Part shown: one piece after another, positions 8,559 to 17,195 of the stretch
How positions within the stretch are numbered: position 1 is the stretch's first letter
Layout: each line of letters starts with the position of its first letter
DNA from: Bosea sp. 685
GTDB lineage: Bacteria; Pseudomonadota; Alphaproteobacteria; Rhizobiales; Beijerinckiaceae
Direction of reading: 5' to 3'
NCBI RefSeq assembly: GCF_031884435.1
Contig: NZ_CP134778.1
Span: 148,920 to 212,919 of the forward strand
DNA: 64,000 nt
Notes under the pieces: generated by a model
Databases searched by the model: none
Told to the model about the DNA's origin: nothing
Seen by the model: only the letters and a program-made list of their open reading frames with translations
Position numbers and translations under genes: made by a program

Positions 8559-9176
8559 ATGGCGGACCAATTCGACCATCGCCCGGACCGTGAAGCCTAC
8601 AGCGCGGCACGAGTGCGGGCTTTAGAGGCCCTGTTGATCAAGAAGGGGATCATCACCGACCGAACCGTGGACATCGTACTCGATACATTCGAGACGAGGA
8701 TGGGCCCATTCAACGGAGCTAAGATCGTAGCGAAGGCTTGGGTGGATGCCGCCTTCAAGGAGCGCCTGGTCAGGGACACCGCCGGGGCCATCGCCGAACT
8801 CTCGCTCCCCGAAGGCATGACGGGCGCAGAAGGCGAGCACATGCGGGCGGTCGCGAACTCGCCCGGCGTACATAACCTCGTCATCTGCACTTTGTGCTCG
8901 TGCTTTCCCTGGCCGGTCCTGGGCCTGCCGCCCTACTGGTACAAGGATCCCACATTCCGCAGCAGGGCTGCCCGGGAACCACGGGCCGTACTGCGCGAGT
9001 TTGGCCTCGACATAGCGGAGGAAACCGAGGTCAAGGTTTGGGATTCGAGCGCCCAAATCCGCTGGTTCGTCGTTCCCGAAAGGCCTCCGGGAACGGAGGG
9101 CCTCGGCGAGGCGGAGCTCGTGGGCCTCGTAACGCCCGAAGCGATGATGGGCGTTGCAGTCGCCAAGGCCGCTTGA
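8559..9176 (+). CDS. nthA: Nitrile hydratase alpha subunit, cobalt type
   Basis: This 205-residue subunit carries the metal-binding motif CTLCSC (C110, T111, L112, C113, S114, C115) followed by FPWPVLGLPPYWYK. In the family, Thr at the second position marks low-spin Co(III) enzymes and Ser marks Fe(III) enzymes; C113 and C115 are the cysteines oxidised to sulfinic and sulfenic acids. It starts 27 bases after the beta gene, and the activator gene follows within 10 bases, so beta, alpha and activator form one operon. The enzyme is cytoplasmic and hydrates nitriles to amides. No amidase gene was seen nearby. Confidence 0.95.
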   Translation: MADQFDHRPDREAYSAARVRALEALLIKKGIITDRTVDIVLDTFETRMGPFNGAKIVAKAWVDAAFKERLVRDTAGAIAELSLPEGMTGAEGEHMRAVANSPGVHNLVICTLCSCFPWPVLGLPPYWYKDPTFRSRAAREPRAVLREFGLDIAEETEVKVWDSSAQIRWFVVPERPPGTEGLGEAELVGLVTPEAMMGVAVAKAA

Positions 9177-9184
9177 GGCACGTC

Positions 9185-9514
9185 ATGCTCACGCGCTTCG
9201 AGCACTTCGCGGTTACCGAGCTGATGGGCAAGCCAGAGACACCGCCGCGCGAGAACGGGACGCTCTGCTTCAGTCACGAGTGGGAGCGGACGGCCTTCGG
9301 CATCGCCCTTGCGCTCGCTCGGCAAGGACATTTCGAATGGGACGACTTTCGCGCTTCGTTGATCAACGAGATCGGAGCATGGGAGGCGGCTCACCCCGAC
9401 GATCGATCTTCGTGGAACTATTATGAGTTATGGCTAGCCGCATTGGAGAAATCGGTGGCCGCAGCCGGGCTTGCCGACGCGGCGCCCTCGACGACCGCGC
9501 TCTTTGAAGCGTAG
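9185..9514 (+). CDS. Nitrile hydratase small activator/accessory protein
   Basis: This 109-residue protein resembles the accessory proteins encoded after cobalt-type nitrile hydratase subunits (P14K/NhlE/NhhG kind), which escort the alpha subunit and supply cobalt by subunit exchange. FSHEWERTAFGIALALARQGHFEWDDFR resembles the beta-subunit N-terminal region, as expected for this family, and YYELWLAALEK fits its end. The gene begins 8 bases after the alpha stop codon. With the CobW-type protein upstream, the cluster carries both known kinds of activator. Confidence 0.85.
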   Translation: MLTRFEHFAVTELMGKPETPPRENGTLCFSHEWERTAFGIALALARQGHFEWDDFRASLINEIGAWEAAHPDDRSSWNYYELWLAALEKSVAAAGLADAAPSTTALFEA

Positions 9515-9662
9515 TCCGTCGCCCCTCGGGCGGCGGGCGCCTCCAAGGTATGAAGTCGGGTCCGGCGGAAAGCGTCCTGCGCGGCGGCGCGAAGTTTGCG
9601 CTGACAAACTTATTCTACGGTGCAGGATCCGTGATAGTTATGCTTCGCCGGGGATATGGGAA

Positions 9663-10630
9663 ATGCGCATCGCCATTCTAGCCCCGCCGGGTGTGCAGTC
9701 GCTCGACGTCGTGGGGCCAGCCGAGGTCTTCTGGGAGGCCAGCCGCCGCCTAAACGACTTGTCGGCCTACGACATCCAGATCATTTCGACGGGCGCGCCA
9801 GCCATCGGCGGGACGGGGGGCTCCGCTTCATCGCCGACAGGACGATCTACGACGCGGACGAGCCGATCGACACTCTCCTTGTGGCTGGCGATCCTTCACT
9901 GCAGACGGGAGACCCTGTTGCAACCGAGTGGCTTCGACGCCGCGTGCCGGACGTTCGCAGATTCGGCTCTATCTGCACGGGCGTATTTTTGTTGGCGGAA
10001 GCGGGACTGCTACACGGCAAGCGGGTCACGACCCATTGGGAATGCGCTGAACGCTTCGCGCTTCGGTTCCCGAACATCGCCCTCGACGCCGACGCCATCT
10101 ACTTGCGGGACGGGCCATTGGTCACCGCGGCCGGCGTCACCGCCGGAATCGACTTGGCCCTTTCGCTGGTCGAGGAAGATCACGGACGCGACATTGCCTT
10201 GGCCGTGGCACGTTACCTTGTGGTCTTCCTGAAGAGACCGGGCGGCCAGTCGCAATTCAGCACGCACCTATTCGGACAGATGGCCGAGACCACGATGGTC
10301 CAGAAGGCGCAGTCCTACATATTGCAAAACCTCGCCGGAGATCTCAGCGTCGACCATGTCGCAAGCCGCATTGGAATGAGCCCGCGGAACTTCGCCAGAA
10401 TGTTCCGTCGGGAGTTGGGGATCACGCCGGCGGGGTTCGTGGCCTCGGCTCGGGTGGACGCTGCACGGCGCTTGCTCGAGGACACCGAGCAGCCCCTCAG
10501 ACGCGTAGCGCTCAACTGCGGGTTTTCAAACATGAACACCATGCGTCGCATATTCTGCAAGACAGCAGGCGTGACCCCTGCAGCGTATCGCAGTCGATTT
10601 CATCGATCGGGCGAACCGAAACTGAAGTGA
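9663..10630 (+). CDS. GlxA-type transcriptional regulator (DJ-1/PfpI + AraC HTH), frameshifted
   Basis: The N-terminal DJ-1/PfpI domain starts MRIAILAPPGVQSLDVVGPAEVF in one frame and continues after about 9820 in another (IADRTIYDADEPIDTLLVAG, then GSICTGVFLLAEAGLL). The C-terminal AraC DNA-binding domain has two helix-turn-helices (DHVASRIGMSPRNFARMF and PLRRVALNCGFSNMNTMRRIF). The two frames join at the six-G run 9815-9820; one extra G gives a single protein of about 322 residues, the normal GlxA length. Such regulators often control degradation of nitrogen compounds, and this one may regulate the nitrile hydratase genes upstream. It is a pseudogene only if the deletion is real. Confidence 0.8.
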
Positions 10631-10690
10631 CACCCTAGTGCGCGAGCTGGAACCGATCGGGAGGAGGTCGCCTGTAGCGGCTGGTCACCG

Positions 10691-12043
10691 CTATCCGATG
10701 TCACAGGCTTTCATCATTCGATAAAGGTGGGCTCGACTTATTCCGAGCAAAGTCGCCGCTCGACGCTTGTTTCCTTGAGCCTGTTCCAACGCGCCGCGGA
10801 TTTCCGTGGCGGCAAGAGATCGCGTCCGCTGCTTGAGCGAAGCGCTAGGGTTGGAAGTCACCGGGGTCGGCGAGGTTATGGAGGCCGTCGGTTGCAGTCG
10901 GCCGGTGACGACCAACCGGGTCAGCGCATTCTCCAGCTCACGCACGTTGCCTGGCCATGGGTGATCGCGCAGCACACGGTAATCATCCTTGGTCAAACGA
11001 GCGGCAGGCTTGGACAGCCGGGCTGCGATACGTTGCAACATGTTCTCCGCAAGGAAAGCGATATCGGCGCGATCTCGCAGGGCGGGCACGGAAACCGGCA
11101 GGACGTTGAGCCTGTGAAAGAGATCCTCCCTGAATCGCCCCGCTGCCACCAAGTCTGCGAGCGGTCGATTGGTTGCGCAAACCACGCGCACATCGATCGT
11201 GATGGGAATGGTGCCTCCGACCCTCACGATCTCGCTCGTTTGGATCACTCGCAGGAGGCTGCCCTGAAGCGAAATCGGCATGTCGCCGATCTCGTCCAAG
11301 AAAAGCACGCCACCGCTGGCAAGCTCGAACTTGCCCGGCTTACCCCGATCGCGAGCGCCTGTGAAGGCTCCGCCTTCATAGCCGAAAAGCTCGGCTTCGA
11401 TCAGCTCGCTCGGGATGGACGCGCAATTCACCCATACGAAAGGTTCTGCCGCACGGCCTGACAATCCGTGAATGGCATGCGCCGCCAGCTCCTTGCCGAC
11501 GCCTGTCTCGCCCGAGATCAGCACCGGCAGGTCGTATTCGGCGACCAGACCCAAGGTGGCGCGGTAAGCGTCCATCAGCTCACCCTCTCCGATGACGTCG
11601 TGAACGTTGAACTTGGAGAGCCAGTGCCGGCTGGCGCGCGGCAGCGCGAGCTGATCTTTCGAGATGCGGCTGTAGGTCTTTTTCAGCGCGTCGTAGTCCG
11701 AGAACAGGGCTAGGCCAACCGCCCCGATGATCTCGCCGTCGCGCTGGACCGGAACCTGCTTCGTCACCAACTTGTGGCCGCGAACTTCAAGCGGATAGCC
11801 GATGTGCGTACCCACTCCTCGGGCCACAAGGTGAAGCTTGGTCTGCGGCCCGACCACATCGGTGATATGGCGCCCCACGAAGTCATCGGCCTCGCCTCCC
11901 AGAAGCCGGCAGTAGGGTTCGTTGATCAGGACGATCGTTCCCGTAGTGTCGACCGCGACGAGGCAGTCGGAAACGTGATCCAGGACGAGTCTGAGAAAGG
12001 CTGCTTCCTCGGTGGATCCGACAAACCATTCCGGAAGTGCCAT
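10691..12043 (-). CDS. Sigma-54-dependent activator with PAS domain
   Basis: This 450-residue enhancer-binding protein has an N-terminal PAS sensor (about 12-120, with VLINEPYCRLLGGEADDFVG), an AAA+ domain with Walker A GETGVGKE, the sigma-54 contact loop GAFTGA, Walker B GGVLFLDEIGD, and the arginine-finger region FREDLFHRLNVLPV, then a Fis-type HTH (GNKRRAATLLGISRAHLYRMM). It activates sigma-54 RNA polymerase from upstream sites. The divergent hydrolase gene has a near-consensus -24/-12 promoter and paired repeats between the two genes, so this is very probably its activator. The PAS ligand is unknown. Confidence 0.93.
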   Translation of the reverse strand: MALPEWFVGSTEEAAFLRLVLDHVSDCLVAVDTTGTIVLINEPYCRLLGGEADDFVGRHITDVVGPQTKLHLVARGVGTHIGYPLEVRGHKLVTKQVPVQRDGEIIGAVGLALFSDYDALKKTYSRISKDQLALPRASRHWLSKFNVHDVIGEGELMDAYRATLGLVAEYDLPVLISGETGVGKELAAHAIHGLSGRAAEPFVWVNCASIPSELIEAELFGYEGGAFTGARDRGKPGKFELASGGVLFLDEIGDMPISLQGSLLRVIQTSEIVRVGGTIPITIDVRVVCATNRPLADLVAAGRFREDLFHRLNVLPVSVPALRDRADIAFLAENMLQRIAARLSKPAARLTKDDYRVLRDHPWPGNVRELENALTRLVVTGRLQPTASITSPTPVTSNPSASLKQRTRSLAATEIRGALEQAQGNKRRAATLLGISRAHLYRMMKACDIG

Positions 12044-12090
12044 GGAAACGCCTGGGTTGGCCGGGCCGCAAGGCTGACGGCAGCGACGAG

Positions 12091-12126
12091 TGTCTCTTAT
12101 TGGAGACTATAGTTGTCTCTCATTGG
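12091..12126 (+). promoter_or_regulatory. Paired repeats, probable upstream activator sites
   Basis: TGTCTCTTATTGG (12091-12103) and TGTCTCTCATTGG (12114-12126) are 12/13 identical direct repeats spaced 23 bases apart, about two helical turns. The first also forms the inverted repeat GTCTC-6-GAGAC. They lie 100-135 bases upstream of the -24/-12 promoter, the normal place for enhancer-binding-protein sites. Confidence 0.6.
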
Positions 12127-12225
12127 TGGCGCAACGTGTCACCGAAACCTGGCTCCAGCCTACGAAATTCGAAAACACGTATAGATAACAGGGCGTTGAC
12201 ATGTTTTGGTCGCTCATCCTCAAGC

Positions 12226-12240
12226 TGGCCCGCGCCTTGC
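12226..12240 (+). promoter_or_regulatory. Sigma-54 (-24/-12) promoter
   Basis: TGGCCCG-4-TTGC matches the sigma-54 consensus TGGCACG-4-TTGC at all but one position, with the invariant GG (12227-12228) and GC (12239-12240) at the correct 10-base spacing. It lies 34 bases before the hydrolase start codon. Confidence 0.8.
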
Positions 12241-12273
12241 GAATATAGCCGGATAACAGCAGGGGAGACACCA

Positions 12274-13098
12274 ATGCCTAGTGAAACTATGAGTATCGGA
12301 GACACAGTCGTGAAGGTGTCCGGGCGCGGAGACCCGCTGGTCTTCGTTCACGGCTTCACGACGACCGCGGAGTTCTGGCGCGAGCAGACCGAGGTGTTCT
12401 CGCGCCTCTATAAGGTAATTCGGATAAATTTGCCCGGACACGGCGTGTCGCCTCGCCCCGACGATCGCAAGTACACCATCGCCGCCTTCGCGGATGACGT
12501 GCTTGAGGTGTATCGCACACTGGGGATCGATTCGGCCGTTCTGATCGGTCTTTCCATGGGCGGGACGGTCGCCCAGAGCTTCGCGCTCGACTATCCCGAG
12601 CGCGTACGGGCGCTCGTGCTGGTGGGGGCCACCCCTCACGGCCTTGGCGAGGACGTCAACGTCGACAACGTGCTCCAGGCGATCGAGGACCTGGGAGTGG
12701 TCACCGCCAGCCAGAACGTCATCGAGCGATCCTTCGGCAAGGCCGCCAGCCCCGAGCTATTGAAGTTCGCCAAGGCGGAGGTTTCGCAGACGCCGGCATC
12801 GGTGGCGCGGCAGGCGATCGCCTCGTTGAACGCTTCGGACAGCCGTTCGAGGCTCGGCGATATCGGCGTGCCGACGCTGGTCGTCGTCGGGGAGGAGGAC
12901 ATCATCACCCCGCCCAGCGAGTCTCGCGTGCTCGCCGAAGGCATCCCGGGCAGCCGCCTTGAGGTCATGGCCGGGGCGGGGCATTTCCCGATGCTCGAGC
13001 AGCCTCAGGCCTTCAACCGACTGCTCGATGATTTCTTAAATCAGAGCACCCGCATCTCTCCCGCAGCGGCATTGGCCCGTTCGCGGCAAACAGTTTGA
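12274..13098 (+). CDS. Alpha/beta-hydrolase
   Basis: This 274-residue alpha/beta-hydrolase has the oxyanion strand VFVHGFTTTAEFW, the nucleophile elbow GLSMGG (Ser), the acid region VVGEEDIITPP (Asp) and the catalytic His in GAGHFPMLEQP. The start at 12274 follows a GGGGAGA ribosome-binding site. Expression is probably from the sigma-54 promoter, and the transporter gene follows after 13 bases, so the protein likely acts on the compound the transporter imports. Relatives include 3-oxoadipate enol-lactonases, esterases and haloperoxidase-like enzymes; the substrate cannot be read from sequence. Confidence 0.85.
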   Translation: MPSETMSIGDTVVKVSGRGDPLVFVHGFTTTAEFWREQTEVFSRLYKVIRINLPGHGVSPRPDDRKYTIAAFADDVLEVYRTLGIDSAVLIGLSMGGTVAQSFALDYPERVRALVLVGATPHGLGEDVNVDNVLQAIEDLGVVTASQNVIERSFGKAASPELLKFAKAEVSQTPASVARQAIASLNASDSRSRLGDIGVPTLVVVGEEDIITPPSESRVLAEGIPGSRLEVMAGAGHFPMLEQPQAFNRLLDDFLNQSTRISPAAALARSRQTV

Positions 13099-13111
13099 AT
13101 GGGAGGCTTGC

Positions 13112-14734
13112 ATGTCTGTTCAACAGTTCTCGCCCGCGGCCGCCGCGGTTTCTCAGCCAAGCGAACAGGATACCAAACGCACGGTCTTCGCCGCCGCCCT
13201 CGGGACAGTGTTCGAATGGTACGATTTCTTCATCTACGGTTCCCTTGCCGCCTTCTTCAGCACCCTATTCTTCCCGAAAGGCAATGAGACGGCGGCCCTG
13301 CTCGCGGCATTAGCCACTTTTGGTGCCGGCTTCGTCCTCCGTCCCTTCGGCGCGATTGTCTTCGGCCGGCTTGGTGACATGGTCGGGCGCAAGAAGACGT
13401 TCCTGGTCACCATGCTCGTCATGGGCATTGCCACCGCCGCGATCGGCCTCCTGCCGACCTACGAGACGATAGGCTGGGCAGCCCCCGCAATGCTCGTCGG
13501 ACTGCGACTGCTCCAGGGGCTTGCCGTCGGCGGCGAATTCGGCGGCGCCGTGACCTATGTGGCGGAGCATTCCGACCCCAACCGGCGTGGCCTCACCACG
13601 AGCTGGATCCAGATCACCGCCACGCTTGGGCTGTTCCTGTCGCTCGTCGTGATCGTCTTGTGCCGGTCTTCGATGTCGGCGGAGGCGTTCGCAAGTTGGG
13701 GCTGGCGCGTGCCCTTCATAGGGTCGATCGCGCTGCTTCTCCTCTCCCTTTACATCCGCCTCAAGCTCCATGAATCCCCCGTGTTCAAGGAAATGAAGGC
13801 ACAGGGAAAGGGTTCCAGAAATCCCATCGCCGAAACGTTCGGGGACCGCAGCAATCTTCGTCTCGTGCTCGTCGCGATCTTCGGCGTCGTCGCTGGCCAG
13901 GCGGTGGTTTGGTACACCGGGCATTTCTACAGCCTCTATTTCATGACCACGACGCTGAAGATGAGCCATGAGCAGGCGAACACCTACCTGCTGGTCGCGC
14001 TAGCCCTCGGAACTCCGTTCTTCTTGGTCTTCGGCTGGCTCTCCGACCGGATCGGACGCAAGTGGATCGTCGTCACGGGTTGCGTGTTGTCGGCGGTTCT
14101 GATCATGCCTCTGTTTCAAGCGCTTGCCACGTACGGGAACCCAGCCCTTACGGAGTTTCGTGCGCGGACATCGGTCGTCCTGAGTGGAAACAATTGCAGC
14201 GAGGATCAGTCGATCGTCGGGCAGCTCTTCAGGCCGCAAGCGACGACGGATTGTACGAAGGCCAAGGCGCTCCTCACGGCGAACGCGATACCCTATGTCG
14301 TGAATGCCGATGGGACTTCACTGCGCATTCGCATCGGAGACAAGGAGCTCACCCGGTTCGACGATGCGGCGATCCTCGGGGCGTTGACCGAGAAGGGCAT
14401 GCCCTCGGCCAAGGCTCCCGTGCAACCCAACGCTCCCACGGTCGTCGCGACCTTGTTTGGATTGGTGTTCCTTGCGACGATGGTCTACGGGCCGTTGGGC
14501 GCCTTGCTGGTCGAGCTGTTCCCGGTGCGGATCAGATACAGCGGCGTTTCGGTTGCCCTGCAGCTGGGCAACGGCTGGATCGGCGGCTTTGCCCCGTTCG
14601 TCGCGACGGCGGTCGTCATCGCGACAGGCAATATCTTCGGCGGTCTTTGGTACACCGTGATCGTAGCGGCCATGACCGCAGTGATCGGTGCGCTCTTCCT
14701 GCCGGAGACACGCGGGCGCGACCTGAGCAAATAG
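13112..14734 (+). CDS. MFS transporter, metabolite:H+ symporter (MHS) family
   Basis: This 540-residue inner-membrane transporter begins with the MHS hallmark FEWYDFFIYGSLAAFF and has the loop 2-3 motif GRLGDMVGRKKTFL and LLQGLAVGGEFGGAVTYVAEH. A hydrophilic insertion of about 80 residues (about 345-430) between helices 8 and 9 makes it longer than ProP or ShiA (430-500) and is seen in one branch of the family. It probably imports an organic acid or related nutrient together with protons. It is the second gene of the sigma-54-driven operon, behind the hydrolase. Confidence 0.9.
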   Translation: MSVQQFSPAAAAVSQPSEQDTKRTVFAAALGTVFEWYDFFIYGSLAAFFSTLFFPKGNETAALLAALATFGAGFVLRPFGAIVFGRLGDMVGRKKTFLVTMLVMGIATAAIGLLPTYETIGWAAPAMLVGLRLLQGLAVGGEFGGAVTYVAEHSDPNRRGLTTSWIQITATLGLFLSLVVIVLCRSSMSAEAFASWGWRVPFIGSIALLLLSLYIRLKLHESPVFKEMKAQGKGSRNPIAETFGDRSNLRLVLVAIFGVVAGQAVVWYTGHFYSLYFMTTTLKMSHEQANTYLLVALALGTPFFLVFGWLSDRIGRKWIVVTGCVLSAVLIMPLFQALATYGNPALTEFRARTSVVLSGNNCSEDQSIVGQLFRPQATTDCTKAKALLTANAIPYVVNADGTSLRIRIGDKELTRFDDAAILGALTEKGMPSAKAPVQPNAPTVVATLFGLVFLATMVYGPLGALLVELFPVRIRYSGVSVALQLGNGWIGGFAPFVATAVVIATGNIFGGLWYTVIVAAMTAVIGALFLPETRGRDLSK

Positions 14735-14752
14735 GGATCGCATGTTAGCCAA

Positions 14753-14782
14753 GCCGCGGCGCCCTGCAAAAAGCGCCGCGGC
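14753..14782. terminator. Bidirectional terminator hairpin between convergent genes
   Basis: GCCGCGGCGC (14753-14762) and GCGCCGCGGC (14773-14782) form a perfect 10-bp stem with an A-rich loop, between the stop codons of the transporter and the ureohydrolase. It can serve both strands; the T tract is poor. Confidence 0.6.
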
Positions 14783-14797
14783 ACGTCCGAAATCGGT

Positions 14798-15754
14798 CTA
14801 GTCGATCCTATCGAAGTAGCCGGCGCGTACCGCCGCCCCGACGAGGTTTACGATCAATCGCCCAGCCGTGATGCTGGTGATCTGGTTCACGTCGGTCGAA
14901 GGCGTGATTTCGACGACGTCCATCCCTATGACGCGCCCTTTCCGAACGAGCCCACGCAGGAGCGAGCGGGCCTGCATGAACGTCATACCTCCGGCGCACG
15001 GCGCTGCGACGCCAGGCGCGACGCCAGGTTCGAACGCGTCGAGATCTATTGTGACGTAGTAGCGCCCGCCGTCGGGAATGCTCGCTAGTACGTGCTCGAT
15101 GCCATTCTCGTGAAGATCGTAGGACGGAAAGAGGCGTGCCCCATAGGAACGCGCCGCCTCGAACTCCTCCGGACGCCCGCTGCCGGATGCATGTAGCCCG
15201 ATTTGGAAAATCTGCTCGACATGGCTCATCTCGGACGCACGTCGGATGGGGCTGGAGAGGCCTTCCCGCACGCCGTTGATCTCCTGGCGCCAATCCAGGT
15301 GCTGGTCGATTTGGATCAGCGTGATCGGCCCCTGATCGTCCAACGCACGCAGCACGGGGATCGGGATGGAATGGTCCCCGCCGAGCACGATGGGCATGGC
15401 TCCGGCCGCGACTATCTTGCGGACCGCCGCTTCCGCACGGCTCAAATGGCCCATGGGATCGGTGGGATCCGCATAGACGTCGCCACAATCGACGGCCCGG
15501 ATCGGCCGGTTGTCATACAGCGGTCCTCCGATATCGAAGTCGTACCGTTCAATGGAACGCAGTATCCTGTCGGTCGCCCGCCGCAGCGCCAACGGCCCGC
15601 GGCTCTGGTCGTTTGCGATCTCGCCGAAGGAATACGACTGGCCATAAGGTATGCCGAGATAGGCGATGTCCGCCGTTAGATCTTCGAGGCTATCGACCGG
15701 GGAAGAATATAGGAACGTCGTGTGCTCGGCTTTGGCTGGAACGGTGAGTTTCAT
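14798..15754 (-). CDS. Ureohydrolase (agmatinase/guanidino-acid hydrolase family)
   Basis: This 318-residue enzyme shows the binuclear Mn motifs of the arginase/agmatinase superfamily: GGDHSIP, IDQHLDW (the DxHxD site) and TIDLDAFEPGVAPGV (the DxDxxDP-like site, with E in place of D), then TPSTDVNQITSITAGRL. Members hydrolyse a guanidino group to urea; agmatine, guanidinobutyrate, guanidinopropionate and proclavaminate are possible substrates. I start at the ATG at 15754 preceded by AGGAAA; the longer frame would run over a decayed ABC gene. It is convergent with the MHS transporter and is not clearly part of another operon. Confidence 0.85.
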   Translation of the reverse strand: MKLTVPAKAEHTTFLYSSPVDSLEDLTADIAYLGIPYGQSYSFGEIANDQSRGPLALRRATDRILRSIERYDFDIGGPLYDNRPIRAVDCGDVYADPTDPMGHLSRAEAAVRKIVAAGAMPIVLGGDHSIPIPVLRALDDQGPITLIQIDQHLDWRQEINGVREGLSSPIRRASEMSHVEQIFQIGLHASGSGRPEEFEAARSYGARLFPSYDLHENGIEHVLASIPDGGRYYVTIDLDAFEPGVAPGVAAPCAGGMTFMQARSLLRGLVRKGRVIGMDVVEITPSTDVNQITSITAGRLIVNLVGAAVRAGYFDRID

Positions 15755-15836
15755 GAGATTTTCCTGTGGCGTGAGGGTCGCGCGCACCTCGTCGAGGCTA
15801 GGTTCGATTGTCTTAGGACGCGCGGTGGGCGAGCTC

Positions 15837-16130
15837 TTAGTTGCCGCTATTGAAGCGTTGAGCGCGGTGGTGAATCCACTCACCGACCCGGCCATCCGTC
15901 GACCCTCGGAACTGCGGAAAGGAAATTTGATCGTATAGGGGCCTGCGATCGTGAAGGATCACCTGCGCATTGCCGATTTCGCCCAGTTTCCCATCTTGCA
16001 TCACCGCGATCCTATCGGAGAGACGGGCAGCCACGGAGATGTCGTGCGAGATGAAGAGATACGCCACCCCCAGCTAATCGCGCAGGTCCGGCAGAAGACG
16101 GATGTTCGCGTCGTAGGTCCTTCGATCGAA
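15837..16130 (-). pseudogene. Remnant of peptide-type ABC transporter ATPase (C-terminus)
   Basis: The frame reads NIRLLPDLRD, a TAG stop, then LGVAYLFISHDISVAARLSD and RIAVMQDGKLGEIG. This is the Walker-B-to-H-loop end of Opp/Dpp-type ATPases (the H of ISHD is the switch histidine). Everything before it is missing and the usual C-terminal oligopeptide domain is replaced by unrelated sequence. The in-frame stop and both truncations show it is dead. Confidence 0.7.
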
Positions 16131-16135
16131 GAAGC

Positions 16136-16969
16136 TTATGCCAGGAGCGACCACGTAAAGCGCCCGGCGACAACCAGCAAGAAGAGGCCGAAGGCGACCT
16201 CAAGCCTGCGCTTCGAGAGCCGGTGGGCCAGACGCGCGCCGATCGGAGCTGTCCGGACCGATGTCGGGACGAAGAGTAGGAAGCCGATCAGCGAGACAAA
16301 GCCAAGGGAGAGCGGAGGCAGCACCGCCATTTTAGGCCAGCCGGCATCGATGAAGCCGAGCGCGCCGGGGATCGAGATGAGCACGCCGAGCCCCGAGGAG
16401 GTCGCGATCGCCTGGTGAATCGGCCGGCCATGGAAGGTCATGAACAGACTGGATAGCTGGCCGCCGCCTATACTCATCAGGGCCGAGAGCACGCCGATCA
16501 ATCCGCCATAGCCTACCATGATCGGCTTGGCGGCCAGCTCCGCGCCGAAATTCCAGCGGTCGGTGGCGAAGATCAGACGCAGCGCGCTCAGCGCTGCGAC
16601 GACGACGAAGATGATCTTGAACAGGTCCGGCGGTGCGAAGCGCGCGACATAGCTGCCGGCGACAACGCCGAGCACGACCGTCACCGCCCAGATCTTAAGG
16701 ATCGAGAGATCGACCAACCCCTTGGCCCGGTGCGTCATGAACGAGCGGATCGAGGTCGGGATGATGATGGCGAGCGGCGTGCCGACGCAAAGAGGCATGC
16801 GCACCTCCTCCGGCACGCCGGCGAGGCGGAAGATCTCGTAGAGAATCGGCACGATGACCGCGCCGCCGCCGACTCCGAAGACCCCAGCCAAAATGCCCGT
16901 GGCGCCCCCTGCCAGGACGAGGGCCACGGCAAGAAACGTCAGCTCGCCGGGTGAAATCGCAGAGGACAT
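16136..16969 (-). CDS. TSUP family exporter (TauE/SafE type)
   Basis: This 277-residue membrane protein has the two-fold TSUP repeat: GGATGILAGVFGVGGGAVIVP in the first half and GVLSALMSIGGGQLSSLFMTF in the second, with about eight membrane helices. Family members move sulfite, sulfoacetate or other small organic acids across the inner membrane, usually outward. The ATG at 16969 starts immediately before the first helix; the longer frame adds 45 polar residues. No sulfonate-degradation gene lies nearby, so the substrate is open. Confidence 0.88.
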   Translation of the reverse strand: MSSAISPGELTFLAVALVLAGGATGILAGVFGVGGGAVIVPILYEIFRLAGVPEEVRMPLCVGTPLAIIIPTSIRSFMTHRAKGLVDLSILKIWAVTVVLGVVAGSYVARFAPPDLFKIIFVVVAALSALRLIFATDRWNFGAELAAKPIMVGYGGLIGVLSALMSIGGGQLSSLFMTFHGRPIHQAIATSSGLGVLISIPGALGFIDAGWPKMAVLPPLSLGFVSLIGFLLFVPTSVRTAPIGARLAHRLSKRRLEVAFGLFLLVVAGRFTWSLLA

Positions 16970-17195
16970 CAAATCCCGTCCAGGAGAGGCGCGTCCGAAC
17001 CGAGGCCAAGGCAGAGCCGCTATAGTCGAATTGAAGGCATGTGAGCGGAAATGCAAGAATTGATATGCCTCAAATCCAGCCAAATCCACATCAAATCCAG
17101 ACAAATCAGTAAAGTATAACTAATGGCCTGACAGATTAACTGTGTCTTAGCGCAGTTGTGAAAATGAAGACGGATATCTTCGTGAGGACAGTCTT

